Part shown: positions 34,654 through 44,464 of the stretch, in pieces | Numbering within the stretch: position 1 is the first letter of the stretch | Layout of the letters: each line of letters starts with the position of its first letter | Assembly (NCBI RefSeq): GCF_002866825.1 | Contig: NZ_PKUS01000005.1 | Span: 1-64,000, forward strand | DNA: 64,000 bases | Direction of reading: 5' to 3' | Origin: Pseudohalioglobus lutimaris | GTDB taxonomy: Bacteria; Pseudomonadota; Gammaproteobacteria; Pseudomonadales; Halieaceae | The notes under the pieces: generated by a model | The model's database searches: none | What the model saw: only the letters and a program-made list of their open reading frames with translations | Told to the model about the DNA's origin: nothing | Made by a program: the position numbers and the translations under genes

Positions 34654-35898
34654 ATGAGTAAATGGACTCCGCCAGAACGCCCCGAGTGGGTTCGTCAGAT
34701 TATCGACGAGGGCCGTCACATGGATATCGAAAGCCTGGTGCCGCTGGAAGCATCGGAGCTTATGGACACCGCCAGGCGTAACACGGGTTTTGACGACTTC
34801 GGCAGTGACGAGTGGCGGGAAGGCTTTGACGTCTTTATTAAATCGGTCAATGAAGAGGCCGACCTGCACCTGCTGGGTCGGCTGATGACCCGGTCGGACA
34901 TTTTGCGCTGGTTGGAAGCTCGCTTAGGTATTGAGGCTGCGTATGCGCAGCATCCCGAAATAGAAGATGAAATTATTGACAGTCCGGTCGTCGTGACCGG
35001 ATTGCCACGTTCGGGCACGTCTATTCTATTCGAGTTACTGGCGCAGGATGACCAGTTTGGTTCCCCGCGAAACTGGGAGATTATGTTTCCCTACCCACCA
35101 CCGGAAGCGGCGAGTTATGAAACTGACCCGCGCATAGAACGCTGTGAGCATCTGGTAACCCAGTGGAATCGAGTGGCTCCCAGCTACGCCTCGATGCATG
35201 AGATGGGCGCTAATATACCCAATGAGTGCATTGTGGCCATGAGTTGCACCTTCCTCAGTGAGAACCTGCCGGGCCAGTATCAGATACCTGGCTACAACGA
35301 ATGGTACTACCAGCAAGAACTGGATTATGCCTACGCCTACTACAAGCGAATGCTTAAAGTCCTTCAGTGGAAGAACCCGCGGCGACATTGGTTGCTCAAG
35401 GCTCCCAGCCACCTGGGCAACCTGCCGGTACTGTTGCGCAATTTTCCCGATGCCCGTGTTGTTATTTCTCACCGGGACCCACTGGTGGCTCAGGCTTCGG
35501 TGACCAGTTTACTGGGCACGCTGTATTGGATGCGCAGCAGTCAAGACTTCGACGCCAGTGCCTTCGAGAGTCTCATGACGCCAGAGGCGGGCTCGGCTCG
35601 CCTTGATGGCGTTGTAGAACTTCTTGAATCGGGGGAAGTTCCGAAGGATCGTGTAAGCCATGTACTTTACGCACAACTGGTGCAGCAACCACTGGATACT
35701 TTACAGCGTCTGTACACTGATATGGGGCTTCCGTTCAGTGACAACTCTCGACAAGCCATGCACAGTTATCTCGCGCAAAAACCCCAGGGGAAATTTGGTA
35801 AGCACCTCTATGAAGGAGACGACGAACAGGAGCGTAACCGCAAGCGCGCCCTGTTCCAACGCTATCAGCAGTACTTTGGTGTACCGGATGAAACGTAA
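34654..35898 (+). CDS. Sulfotransferase family protein
   Basis: A 414-residue protein of the sulfotransferase_3 family. The PAPS 5-prime-phosphosulfate loop is TGLPRSGTS at 115-123, and the 3-prime-phosphate site is RVVISHRDPLVAQAS in the middle. LLKAPSHLGNLP lies between them, as in the family. Proteins of this type are abundant in bacteria degrading steroids and aromatic ring compounds, where their actual acceptor is mostly unknown; transfer of sulfate to a hydroxyl is the expected reaction. No signal peptide is visible. It is probably co-transcribed with the SDR 16 bases upstream. Confidence 0.88.
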   Translation: MSKWTPPERPEWVRQIIDEGRHMDIESLVPLEASELMDTARRNTGFDDFGSDEWREGFDVFIKSVNEEADLHLLGRLMTRSDILRWLEARLGIEAAYAQHPEIEDEIIDSPVVVTGLPRSGTSILFELLAQDDQFGSPRNWEIMFPYPPPEAASYETDPRIERCEHLVTQWNRVAPSYASMHEMGANIPNECIVAMSCTFLSENLPGQYQIPGYNEWYYQQELDYAYAYYKRMLKVLQWKNPRRHWLLKAPSHLGNLPVLLRNFPDARVVISHRDPLVAQASVTSLLGTLYWMRSSQDFDASAFESLMTPEAGSARLDGVVELLESGEVPKDRVSHVLYAQLVQQPLDTLQRLYTDMGLPFSDNSRQAMHSYLAQKPQGKFGKHLYEGDDEQERNRKRALFQRYQQYFGVPDET

Positions 35899-36320
35899 GC
35901 AAACGGGTTTTAGCCTCTAAAGCTAGTCCGCGCTTGTCCCACCATTGGTGGCAGCAATACGGTGGGCCTGTAAAGGCGTGTATCCCGGTGAAATACGACT
36001 ATCTCGTTCCGTTCGAGACCATCGATCTGCCCATGACTGAATGGTTTGACCTGGCGCTGGAACGAATTGCGTGGCATAAAACAAGCTGCGTTGCGCCCTG
36101 GTAGGGCGCTGCCGCTCGCACCTAATGAGGCATATTTCTTGCTCTCACGGTCAAGCGGTTTTGAGGCGGGCCTGAGTTGGCGCACACTGAAGAACTTTTC
36201 AGCAGGTAGTTCCGCATGTGGAGATACATACCAGGTAAGGTCAGCCAGGCTCACGATGAAGGCGTTAAACGGCGGGCATATCACTATGACAGGGGCATGT
36301 GACGCACCGGGTGCAGTGTT
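35899..36320. other. Gap without a convincing gene
   Basis: About 420 bases between the sulfotransferase and a convergent SDR. Open frames of about 115-124 codons exist on both strands (35910-36284 minus; 36046-36393 plus, running into the SDR), but neither has a ribosome site or recognisable motif. The plus-strand stretch near 36000-36100 (reading DLPMTEWFDLALERIAWHK before a stop) has coding-like composition and could be a decayed gene of unknown type. Confidence 0.35.
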
Positions 36321-37106
36321 TCAATCAAAGCGCGGTGAGTTAGTGCGCGCCGAGACGCCTCCGTCAACACGCAGCATTGTGCCGTTGATGTAGGAAGCCT
36401 GTTGAGAGACCAGAAAGCAGATTGCGTTGGCGATTTCTTCGGGTTCGCCCAGGCGGCCAGGTACGGTCTGGGCGGCCCAGCCCTCCACACCACCGGGCGA
36501 TTGGGCTGCCGCTGCGAGCATCGGCGGTGTGGCGATGGGCCCGGGCAGGATGACATTGCAGCGAATGCCGTCGCGCGCGTTCTCCACAGCGACAGTGTGG
36601 GTCAGGTTTACAAGGGCTGCCTTGGCTGCCCCGTAGGAGCCCAGTCCCTCTTCGCCACCTAGGGCCGCGCCCGAGGCGATGTTGACGATGGCTCCACGCT
36701 GGGGTCCTTCATTCTGGCGCATCGCAGCAATAGCGCTGCGCACACCGTAGAAAGCACCATTTAGTGTGACCTTGAACACAGCGTCCCAATCTTTATCGCT
36801 GCAATCCACAAGCGGCCCGAATAATGAGAGCGCGGCGTTGTTGACCCAGATGTGCAGCGCGCCAAAGTTGTCGGTTGCAAGTTTCGTCAACTGGCCGGCA
36901 GTATCGGGATCGCCAATATCTGCGCTCAGGATAACCGCTCCATCCGGTGAAGCGAGTGACATTCGTGTCGCTTCGGCGTTTCCTGTGCTGAGGTCGTTTA
37001 ATACCAGCTTGCAGCCCTCACTGCTGAGCAACTGCGCTGTGGCGCGACCGATGCCGCTGCCCGCGCCGGTGATTACGGCGACCTTGTCCTTCAGATCTTC
37101 ATACAT
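36321..37106 (-). CDS. Short-chain dehydrogenase/reductase
   Basis: A 261-residue classical SDR. VITGAGSGIGRATA at 11-24, DIGDPDTA near 64, NNAAL near 88, catalytic Ser near 143 (IASGAALGG), Tyr/Lys as YGAAK near 158, tail VDGGVSART. Asp38 in VLNDLS suggests NAD preference. GGAG lies 9 bases before the ATG. It is the downstream neighbour of a LuxR-type regulator on the same strand. Confidence 0.9.
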   Translation of the reverse strand: MYEDLKDKVAVITGAGSGIGRATAQLLSSEGCKLVLNDLSTGNAEATRMSLASPDGAVILSADIGDPDTAGQLTKLATDNFGALHIWVNNAALSLFGPLVDCSDKDWDAVFKVTLNGAFYGVRSAIAAMRQNEGPQRGAIVNIASGAALGGEEGLGSYGAAKAALVNLTHTVAVENARDGIRCNVILPGPIATPPMLAAAAQSPGGVEGWAAQTVPGRLGEPEEIANAICFLVSQQASYINGTMLRVDGGVSARTNSPRFD

Positions 37107-37207
37107 AGCTTATCTCCAGCTCGATACATTATCAGCGAGTGACCATGGTGATCTTGCCCGGCTTAAAAGACATCATGCATACTCATGAGGTAAGTCTGGA
37201 ACGACCT

Positions 37208-38359
37208 TCACAGCCCGTGGATGGCCCGGATGACATGGCTGACCAGGGAAGACTGTTGTGTCACCCCAACTTTGCGGAAACTGGCATACAGGTGGGTTCG
37301 GGCGGTGTTTTTGCTCACACCCAGGTCGTTTGCGAAGTTCTCCAGTGTACCCCCGTTGGCCAGGGCGATGACTAACCGGGCCTCTTGGGGAGTAAGCCCG
37401 AACGCCTCTATAACCAACTGTGTCTGGTCGATCTGACGCAGCTCCGGGTCACTCAGGTATAAGGCGATGTGGTGAGTATCGTCCAGGCGGTCCTGCAATG
37501 GGAGCCGTCGCATGGTGAGGAAGAGTGGCGAACGACCTTCCTCCCTTTTTATTGAGATGACCTGGGGGAGTTTCTGAACACTGTCGCACAGCAGGTCAGC
37601 CAAAACCTGTTGCAGATGCTGGTGTTCCTGGCGCCGCATGAGTCGAAGCTTGCCCCCTACGCTGGCGATGCCGCTATTGCTTGTTAGCAACTGGTCGGCA
37701 ATGCTGTTCAGATATACGATGGACAGGTTGGTATCGAGAATCACAGTGCCCAACGCGAGACTGGAAAAAGCTTGCTCGTAGAGGTCGTGTTTACGCGCGA
37801 GACTGCCGCTGGTTTCCAACCAGAGCGCAAGCTCCCTGAACTGGGGCTTGAGCAGCGCGAATATCTCGCGCTCCCGGCTGTCGAAATCCGGCTCTCCGGG
37901 GCCGCGTATCAGGCGAAGGAACAGTGCTACTTTACCGCCACGGTGTATGTCGAAACCCATCACCTGTTCCTGGTTGAAAGGCTGCATAAAGGTTTGGTAG
38001 TAAGTGGTCTGGTGCAGCTGTTCCCGGGTGACTAGGTCGTCCAGGGCGACGGTCTCACCGTCAGGCAAGTCGACCAGGGGTGCCAGTGCTGAGTATTTAT
38101 TGGCAAAACTCATCATGTCCTGTGCCGAATAATCCGCTCCTCCTACATAGGCGATACCGGCATCGCCAGGTGTGGGAAGACGCAGCCCGATAACGGTCAG
38201 GCACGGCTGGCATAAGTCGCGAAGCTCTGCCAGGAAGTCTTCCCAGGGCTTCTCCTGAAATCTTCCCCGGTATAATGCCGCAACCAGCGATGCATATTGC
38301 TCAACAGACAACGGGTGTCGCTGAGAATACGGCGTCGACAAGTTGGCACTGCGCTCCAT
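37208..38359 (-). CDS. LuxR-type helix-turn-helix regulator
   Basis: A 383-residue transcription factor. The last 65 residues form the LuxR/FixJ helix-turn-helix (GLTPQEARLVIALANGGTLENFANDLGVSKNTARTHLYASFRKVGV). The N-terminal region has a PAS-like piece around 190-300 (AFSSLALGTVILDTNLSIVYLNSIADQLL) and no autoinducer-binding domain, so it is a sensor-regulator of an intracellular ligand rather than a quorum regulator. ATG 38359 is preceded by AAGG; the longer reading from 38506 adds a cysteine-rich stretch I consider non-coding. It sits divergent to a PQQ dehydrogenase, which it may control together with the nearby SDR. Confidence 0.82.
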   Translation of the reverse strand: MERSANLSTPYSQRHPLSVEQYASLVAALYRGRFQEKPWEDFLAELRDLCQPCLTVIGLRLPTPGDAGIAYVGGADYSAQDMMSFANKYSALAPLVDLPDGETVALDDLVTREQLHQTTYYQTFMQPFNQEQVMGFDIHRGGKVALFLRLIRGPGEPDFDSREREIFALLKPQFRELALWLETSGSLARKHDLYEQAFSSLALGTVILDTNLSIVYLNSIADQLLTSNSGIASVGGKLRLMRRQEHQHLQQVLADLLCDSVQKLPQVISIKREEGRSPLFLTMRRLPLQDRLDDTHHIALYLSDPELRQIDQTQLVIEAFGLTPQEARLVIALANGGTLENFANDLGVSKNTARTHLYASFRKVGVTQQSSLVSHVIRAIHGL

Positions 38360-38569
38360 GTGGTTGGCCTTAATCGGGGTGCGGTCTGGCTGGCAGTCAG
38401 CGTTGCGACACCGACAAGTTGGGTCTTTTTGTAGTCGATATGCTAGCACACAATTCCGGATAGCAGTTTGCGGCAAGCAGTGATCGTTGATGGGCAGATC
38501 CTGCAAATGGATGAGGTGAGCTGAACGTGATACACGTTATTGTTTTGAAAACCCTGAGGAGCCCAAGTA

Positions 38570-40930
38570 ATGGATAGTGATGTTATCCGCAAGTCGTTCT
38601 CGAGGCTGCTAGGCCTGCTGCTGTTCCTCATCGGCGGCTGGCTCACCATCGGTGGGGCCTGGCTCGCGAGCCTGGGTGGCTCACTGTATTACCTGCCCGC
38701 GGGTCTCGTTACTCTGTCTGTGGCGCTGCTGGTGTGGAGGAGGCGATTGCTGGCACTGTGGCTGTATCTGGGGCTGGCTTTGGCCACGCTGGCTTGGGCT
38801 CTGGCCGAGTCCGGTCTCGACTTCTGGTTGCTATTGCCAAGATTGGGGATGCCGCTGGGGCTGACAATCCTGTTGTTGCTGGTTCTGTGGCCCGGTGGCC
38901 GATTTTTACCGGGTGCTGGGCGTTCGCGGGCGCCCTGGGCGGGTCTTGCTGTTGTCGGCGCGTTTGCCGGCGTGATGGCCATTGCCTTTGTCGGTGAGGG
39001 CGAATCGCCTGGCTCTCCGGCGCCAACTCGCCCACTCACCCTTGACGCTGTCGCCGACGCCGAAGATGCCACGCAGTGGCGCGCTTATGGCCGTACCAGG
39101 GCCGGTACGCGCTATGTGCCAGCCGATCAGATAACCCCGGATAATGTCGACCAGTTGCAGGTTGCCTGGAGTTATCGCACCGGAGACTTGCCGGAAGCTT
39201 ACCCCGGGGCGCGCAATGCCTACAGTTTCCAGGCCACGCCGCTCAAGGCCGACGATAGCCTTTACCTGTGCTCGCCACGTAATATCGTTATCGCGCTGGA
39301 CGCAGAAACGGGGCAGGAGCGATGGCGACACGACCCCGGTATCAATACGAGTGGCATCTACATGCTGGCTTGCCGCGGAGTCTCCTACCATGAGCGCGCC
39401 AACGCTGAGGCGGCATGCGCCAAACGTATTCTCGTTGCCACATTGGATGCCCGGCTGATTGCACTGGATGCGGCAACGGGTAACCGTTGTCCGGACTTTG
39501 GTGAAGGCGGCGAAATCTCCCTGCTGGACGGTCTTGGGGAAGTTAAGCCCGGCTACTATCTGGTGTCTTCACCACCGGCCATCGTCGGTGAGGTGGCGAT
39601 AGTCGGTGGCTTCGTACTGGACAACATGTCGGTGGATGAGCCGCCGGGAGTGGTTCGGGGCTATGATGTGAGCAGCGGGCGCCAGCTTTGGGCGTGGGAT
39701 GCCGGACGGCCTGACGCGGCCGGGCCCTGGCAACCGGGAGAGCCCTATACTCGAGGTTCTCCAAACGCCTGGAGCGTGTTTAGCGCCGACGAGGCGCTGG
39801 GACTGGTCTACATTCCCACCGGCAACGCCACCCCTGATTACTATGGTGGTCAGCGCACTGCTGCGCAGGACCGCTATTCCAGTTCAGTAGTGGCACTGGA
39901 GGCGAGCACCGGATCAGTGCGCTGGTCTTTTCAGACGGTACATCACGACCTCTGGGATTACGATGTGGCCTCCCAGCCGGTACTCATTGATCTGCCCGTT
40001 GATGGTGAGTTGGTACCCGCACTGATCCAGCCTACCAAGCACGGCGAGATTTTCCTGCTTGATCGTCGTAGTGGCGAGCCTGTGGCAGCCGTCGAGGAAC
40101 AGCCTGTGCCTCGCGGCAGTATACCCGGTGAGCGTTACTCTCCAACGCAGCCCGCATCCGTCGGAATGCCCAGTCTTACACCGCCTGAAATGGTCGAGAA
40201 GGATATGTGGGGGGCGACGGCACTGGACCAGCTTTGGTGTCGTATCGCGTTTAAACAATTGCGCTATGAAGGCAAGTTTACGCCGCCTGGTTTGGAGCGA
40301 ACCCTGTCCTGGCCGGGTAACAACGGTGTTATGAACTGGGGAAGCGTGTCCGTAGATGAGTCGCGAAAGCTCATGGCGGTCAGTTCCTCCTATATGCCGC
40401 TGCTGGTGAAGTTGCTGCCACGCGACGCAGCACCTCCCGGGGAGCAGATCAGCTTTGATCAGCGCAATGTGCCAATTTCACCGCAAATGGGAACGCCCTA
40501 TGCGGTCAGCACCGAGCGGCCTTTCTTGTCGCCGTTGGGCGTGCCCTGCAATGCGCCGCCCTGGGGGCGCTTGTCGTTGATCGACCTGAATAGTCGCGAG
40601 CTGCTCTGGCAGCGTCCTTTGGGAACCACGCGTGACGTGGCTCCGTTGGGCATTGCCATGCCTGGAGCGTTTACCCAGGGTGGTTCTATTATCACCCGCG
40701 GCGGATTGGTGTTTATTGCCGGCGCTCAGGACGACTACCTCAGGGCGTTCGACATCGAAACGGGTGTGGAATTGTGGAAGGGCCGCCTGCCGGCGGGTGG
40801 TCAAGCCACGCCGATGAGCTTTGTGTCGGCTGACAACGGCAAGCAGTATGTAGTGATTGCCGCAGGAGGGCATCAGTATATGCAGACCACCATTGGGGAT
40901 TATGTCATTGCCTTCAGTCTTCCCGACTGA
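38570..40930 (+). CDS. Membrane-bound PQQ-dependent dehydrogenase (glucose/quinate/shikimate family)
   Basis: A 786-residue quinoprotein with the full Gcd layout: five membrane helices in the first ~145 residues (quinone-contact domain), then a periplasmic eight-bladed propeller. The active-site stretch FQTVHHDLWDYDVASQP and the ending LPAGGQATPMSFV-, YVVIAAGGHQYM match the lipoprotein-type enzyme at 31671 closely. It should oxidise an alcohol or sugar in the periplasm and hand electrons to ubiquinone. GAGGAG lies about 8 bases before the ATG. It is divergent from the LuxR-type regulator with 210 bases between. Confidence 0.9.
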   Translation: MDSDVIRKSFSRLLGLLLFLIGGWLTIGGAWLASLGGSLYYLPAGLVTLSVALLVWRRRLLALWLYLGLALATLAWALAESGLDFWLLLPRLGMPLGLTILLLLVLWPGGRFLPGAGRSRAPWAGLAVVGAFAGVMAIAFVGEGESPGSPAPTRPLTLDAVADAEDATQWRAYGRTRAGTRYVPADQITPDNVDQLQVAWSYRTGDLPEAYPGARNAYSFQATPLKADDSLYLCSPRNIVIALDAETGQERWRHDPGINTSGIYMLACRGVSYHERANAEAACAKRILVATLDARLIALDAATGNRCPDFGEGGEISLLDGLGEVKPGYYLVSSPPAIVGEVAIVGGFVLDNMSVDEPPGVVRGYDVSSGRQLWAWDAGRPDAAGPWQPGEPYTRGSPNAWSVFSADEALGLVYIPTGNATPDYYGGQRTAAQDRYSSSVVALEASTGSVRWSFQTVHHDLWDYDVASQPVLIDLPVDGELVPALIQPTKHGEIFLLDRRSGEPVAAVEEQPVPRGSIPGERYSPTQPASVGMPSLTPPEMVEKDMWGATALDQLWCRIAFKQLRYEGKFTPPGLERTLSWPGNNGVMNWGSVSVDESRKLMAVSSSYMPLLVKLLPRDAAPPGEQISFDQRNVPISPQMGTPYAVSTERPFLSPLGVPCNAPPWGRLSLIDLNSRELLWQRPLGTTRDVAPLGIAMPGAFTQGGSIITRGGLVFIAGAQDDYLRAFDIETGVELWKGRLPAGGQATPMSFVSADNGKQYVVIAAGGHQYMQTTIGDYVIAFSLPD

Positions 40931-40973
40931 AGGCAGTGGTGCGGCCATCCCGCCCGCTCCAGGCGGGCGACTA

Positions 40974-41825
40974 TCAACGGTCGAAGTCGATGTTTGTGAC
41001 GACGTCAGGATTGCGCTGCTGCGCAATCTCGTCTGTGCGTTGTTCCAGTAATGGCATGAAAGCGGTGTCGGGAATCAACCAGAATTGCCCGGCTTCGATG
41101 CCCTTGAACACCAGTGCCGCAAACTCGTCGGGCGACGGTCCCGCCGCCACGTTGTTGGCGACCGCGTCGTGAAACTCTTGCTCGGCTGTGCCTAGTGTGA
41201 CGCGCTCGTCTGCAGGCCGGAGGCGTTCTGAATGCCAGATTTCTGTGGCCACTTCCGCAGGACATAGCACCGAGGCGGTTATTTCGCCGGGCTCTTGCGC
41301 CAACTCCCTGTACAGACTTTCTGTCAGCACCACCACGGCATGTTTGGTGGTCTGATACTGGCTCATAAAAGTCCCTCCACCGAGCAAACCACCTATGGAT
41401 GCTGTATTGATCACCCGGGCCGGCTCGCCTTGCTGTAACATGCGCGGCACAAAGTGGTGCAGCCCGTGAATTACCCCCATCACATTCACATCAATGATCC
41501 AGCGCCAGTCACGCAGCGGCCGCTCCCAGCACTTTCCATCCACCAGAACTCCCGCGTTGTTGAACAACAGGTTTACCTTGCCATGTTCTGCGTAGACCCA
41601 GTCGGCAAAGTTCGCTACAGCATCGGCATTGGCGACATCGAGTTCGTATGTGGAGAGGCTGCCCTGACCCTCCGGGGCGCTGTCTGTCACCCGCTGTAAG
41701 CCAGCCGTGTCGACATCGGCGCCGATGACGTGCATGCCCTGCTGCAGCGCGTAGCGGGCCAGCCCGGCTCCTATGCCGCTGCCCGCGCCGGTGATAACGC
41801 AGACGCGTCCTTTCCAATCTGTCAT
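40974..41825 (-). CDS. Short-chain dehydrogenase/reductase
   Basis: A 283-residue SDR. CVITGAGSGIGAGLA near 9-23, ELDVANADAVANF near 60, NNAGV near 90, INTASIGGLLGG with the catalytic Ser, YQTTK as Tyr/Lys near 154. The C-terminus (FKGIEAGQFWLIPDTAFMPLLEQR) is the longer type seen in SDRs of lipid and terpenoid catabolism. ATG 41825 follows GGGAGA by 6 bases. It is convergent with the PQQ dehydrogenase. Confidence 0.88.
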   Translation of the reverse strand: MTDWKGRVCVITGAGSGIGAGLARYALQQGMHVIGADVDTAGLQRVTDSAPEGQGSLSTYELDVANADAVANFADWVYAEHGKVNLLFNNAGVLVDGKCWERPLRDWRWIIDVNVMGVIHGLHHFVPRMLQQGEPARVINTASIGGLLGGGTFMSQYQTTKHAVVVLTESLYRELAQEPGEITASVLCPAEVATEIWHSERLRPADERVTLGTAEQEFHDAVANNVAAGPSPDEFAALVFKGIEAGQFWLIPDTAFMPLLEQRTDEIAQQRNPDVVTNIDFDR

Positions 41826-42012
41826 GAGCAATCTCCCGAGTAATAACAAATACACCTTAGGTCTTTTGAGACACACAGGGCATCCTACGAATGTAGGAGT
41901 CTATCACTGCTGTTTGAGCATCCCCGGAAACTCATGGTCCGAACCTCGCCGGCGTCATGAAGCCTCAGGTTTCTGCTGGCCTTCTGGCATCCCATGGATG
42001 ACATTCGCATAG

Positions 42013-42024
42013 TACCGCGCGGTA
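42013..42024. promoter_or_regulatory. Short perfect palindrome upstream of the amidohydrolase
   Basis: TACCGCGCGGTA is an exact 12-bp palindrome 62 bases before the ATG at 42087, in an otherwise unstructured 260-base space between divergent genes. TACC-N4-GGTA symmetry is common for TetR-family operators. No adjacent tetR gene exists, so the regulator would be encoded elsewhere. Confidence 0.35.
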
Positions 42025-42086
42025 TACTTCGTGAAGGTACGCAAATGGGCCGCGAATTAGCAGATGGCTAGAAAGGGAGCGCAGGC

Positions 42087-43790
42087 ATGAGCACTTACGA
42101 CATGGTGGTCCGCGGCGGTACGGTGGTGGACGGTTCGGGTGGTGAAAGTACGCGAGCTGATATAGGCATTAAAGATGGGCTGATCGCGGCAATCGGGGTC
42201 GGTCTCGATGGTGGTAAGGAAGAGATTGACGCAAGAGGGCACCTGGTGACACCGGGTTTCGTTGATGTGCACACCCACTACGACGGGCATGTCACATGGG
42301 AGAACCGGCTCAGTCCCTCTTCCCACCATGGTGTGACCACGGTTGTCATGGGAAACTGCGGTGTTGGTTTCGCTCCCTGTAAGCCAGACGATCACGAGGC
42401 ACTCATCCGTTTGATGGATGGCGTGGAAGATATCCCGTTTCCCGTTCTGGCCGAGGGTCTCCCCTGGACATGGGAGAGTTTCCCGGAGTACATGGATGTC
42501 GTTGCCTCCCGAGAGTTCGATATGGATGTGGCTGCATATCTCCCCCATGCGGCGCTGCGCGTGTATGTCATGGGTGCACGCGGCGTCAACCGCGAGCCCG
42601 CCACCGCAGCAGATCTTGCCAGGATGTGTCAGCTTCTGGGCGAAGCGCTGGATGCGGGTGCCATCGGGATTGCGACGTCTCGCACCCTGTTTCACCGTTC
42701 CAGCGATGGCAGGCCCATCCCGACCCTGGATGCCAATAGTGAGGAATTGCAGGCGCTGGCGGGTGTATTACGGGAAAAAGGCAAAGGTGTTTTCCAGATT
42801 GTGGAGGATCTTCATGAGCCTGGCAGAAATTTCAGTGAATTGGTGGCGATCGCTAGAGTGTCCGGGCGCCCCCTGACGTTTACCCTTGGCAGCGGCAACG
42901 ATGGGCCTTTCCACTGGCCGGAACTCCTGGAGGAGCTGGATTGCGCCAACGCAGAGGGCGTCGTTATTAAGGGCCAGGTCCTACCTCGTGCTATAGGCGT
43001 GATGCTGGGGCATGAGCTGACCCTGAATCCGTTTTATACAACTGCGACTTACCAGGCGCTGCAAGAGCTGCCTTTGTCAGAACGTCTAATCAAGCTTCGT
43101 GAGCCCCGGGTTCGCGCGCAGATTCTCTCGGAACCGCCTGACCCTGACCCCGCGTTGGTACTTGGCCGCTCTGTCCGCAATTTTGATTATATGTTTGTAC
43201 TGGGTGATCCTCCAGACTACGAGCAACCGTGGGAATTGAGCATCGCAGGACGCGCGAAAGCCAGGGGCATTAAACCCGAAGAATTAGCCTACGATCTCCT
43301 GCTTGAAGGGGAGCGGGGAAGTTGTTTTTATTTGGCGATGGGTAACTACGCAAACGGTAACCTCGATGCCGTGAGCACGATGCTTAATCATCCGCATGTT
43401 GTGCCAGGCCTGGGTGATGGTGGAGCACACGCGGCGACGATTTGTGATGGAAGCTACTCTACGTTTGCCCTGACGCACTGGGCCAGGGATCGACAGCGCG
43501 ACTCGTTTTCCGTTGAAAATATCGTCAAGCGTCTAACCTCGTCCACTGCCCGCCTGATGGGGCTGACTGACAGAGGCCTGCTAGAGGTTGGCAAGAAGGC
43601 CGACATCAATGTCATAGACTTTGAGGGGCTGTCACTGCACGCCCCTGAGATCAGGTACGATTTGCCAGGCAACGGGTGTCGCCTCACCCAGCGAGCGACT
43701 GGATATGTGGCGACCCTGGTTAGTGGCGTTCCCGTTTATCGCCATGGTGAGGCCACCGGAGCATTGCCCGGACGCCTGGTACGACCCTGA
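42087..43790 (+). CDS. D-aminoacylase-like amidohydrolase
   Basis: A 567-residue metal-dependent amidohydrolase of the N-acyl-D-amino-acid deacylase family. Metal motifs: GFVDVHTHYDGHVTWE near residues 57-72, GNCGVGFAPC near 89-98, LGDGGAHAATICD near 430. The N- and C-terminal segments form the usual small beta sandwich (VVRGGTVVDGSG; GKKADINVIDF). The family also includes enzymes acting on cyclic amides, and in catabolic clusters of marine bacteria similar genes occur with unknown substrates. GGGAG precedes the ATG. It leads a run of four same-strand genes. Confidence 0.85.
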   Translation: MSTYDMVVRGGTVVDGSGGESTRADIGIKDGLIAAIGVGLDGGKEEIDARGHLVTPGFVDVHTHYDGHVTWENRLSPSSHHGVTTVVMGNCGVGFAPCKPDDHEALIRLMDGVEDIPFPVLAEGLPWTWESFPEYMDVVASREFDMDVAAYLPHAALRVYVMGARGVNREPATAADLARMCQLLGEALDAGAIGIATSRTLFHRSSDGRPIPTLDANSEELQALAGVLREKGKGVFQIVEDLHEPGRNFSELVAIARVSGRPLTFTLGSGNDGPFHWPELLEELDCANAEGVVIKGQVLPRAIGVMLGHELTLNPFYTTATYQALQELPLSERLIKLREPRVRAQILSEPPDPDPALVLGRSVRNFDYMFVLGDPPDYEQPWELSIAGRAKARGIKPEELAYDLLLEGERGSCFYLAMGNYANGNLDAVSTMLNHPHVVPGLGDGGAHAATICDGSYSTFALTHWARDRQRDSFSVENIVKRLTSSTARLMGLTDRGLLEVGKKADINVIDFEGLSLHAPEIRYDLPGNGCRLTQRATGYVATLVSGVPVYRHGEATGALPGRLVRP

Positions 43791-43924
43791 CCGTGTTGAG
43801 GTTGTCCCTCTGGCTTTACGTTCTGTTGAGTCAGCGACGTATGGACTGCTCCAATCGAAGCAGCTCGCATCTACAATGACCGGGAGAGGTGACCAATTAT
43901 TCTGGATCTAACAAGGAAAGATGT

Positions 43925-44386
43925 ATGACTGAGCTCTATAATTCGCAGACACCGCCCCAGTTGCAAGCGCTGTTGGACGAGCGTGAGATCACGCGAGGTT
44001 TGTCGCGTTTTGCCCGGATCCTCGACAGCAAAAGTTGGGATCAGCTTGGTGACGTGTTTGCCCAGGACCTTAGCTTTGACTACGGGTCTGATGGAGAGCA
44101 GCAAGGCATAGATGCACTGCGGGCCAACATGACGCGATTCCTGGATCACTGTGGAGGTACGCAACATCTGATAGGCAGTATTTTAGTTGATGTGCACGGC
44201 GATGAGGCGACCAGTCGCGCCTATGTGCAAGCCCGGCACCAGTCGGTGGGAGACAGCGGCGGGAAGGTGTTTGACTCTAATGGCGAGTACGTTGATCGCT
44301 GGGAGCGCCGTCCAGAAGGTTGGCGCATTGTTCGACGCGATGCCAGGTGGTCTGCTTTAACAGGAGACCCCAGCGTCATCTATTAG
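43925..44386 (+). CDS. NTF2-fold (SnoaL-like) protein
   Basis: A 153-residue protein of the NTF2/SnoaL-like superfamily: an N-terminal helix pair (EREITRGLSRFARILDSKSWDQLGDVFAQDLSFDYG), then the curved sheet with HLIGSILVDVHGDEATSRAYVQARH and WERRPEGWRIVRRDARW. Members include ketosteroid-isomerase-like and hydroxylase-like enzymes, but most are uncharacterised. ATG 43925 follows AAGGAA by 7 bases; a start at 43889 in frame has none. Probably co-expressed with the neighbouring amidohydrolase. Confidence 0.82.
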   Translation: MTELYNSQTPPQLQALLDEREITRGLSRFARILDSKSWDQLGDVFAQDLSFDYGSDGEQQGIDALRANMTRFLDHCGGTQHLIGSILVDVHGDEATSRAYVQARHQSVGDSGGKVFDSNGEYVDRWERRPEGWRIVRRDARWSALTGDPSVIY

Positions 44387-44464
44387 CGTCGTAGCACCTG
44401 ATTACATAGCCCGTGAGTCGACGACAAGGGCGACGAATATGTCTGATAAATTGAGGAGATGAAA

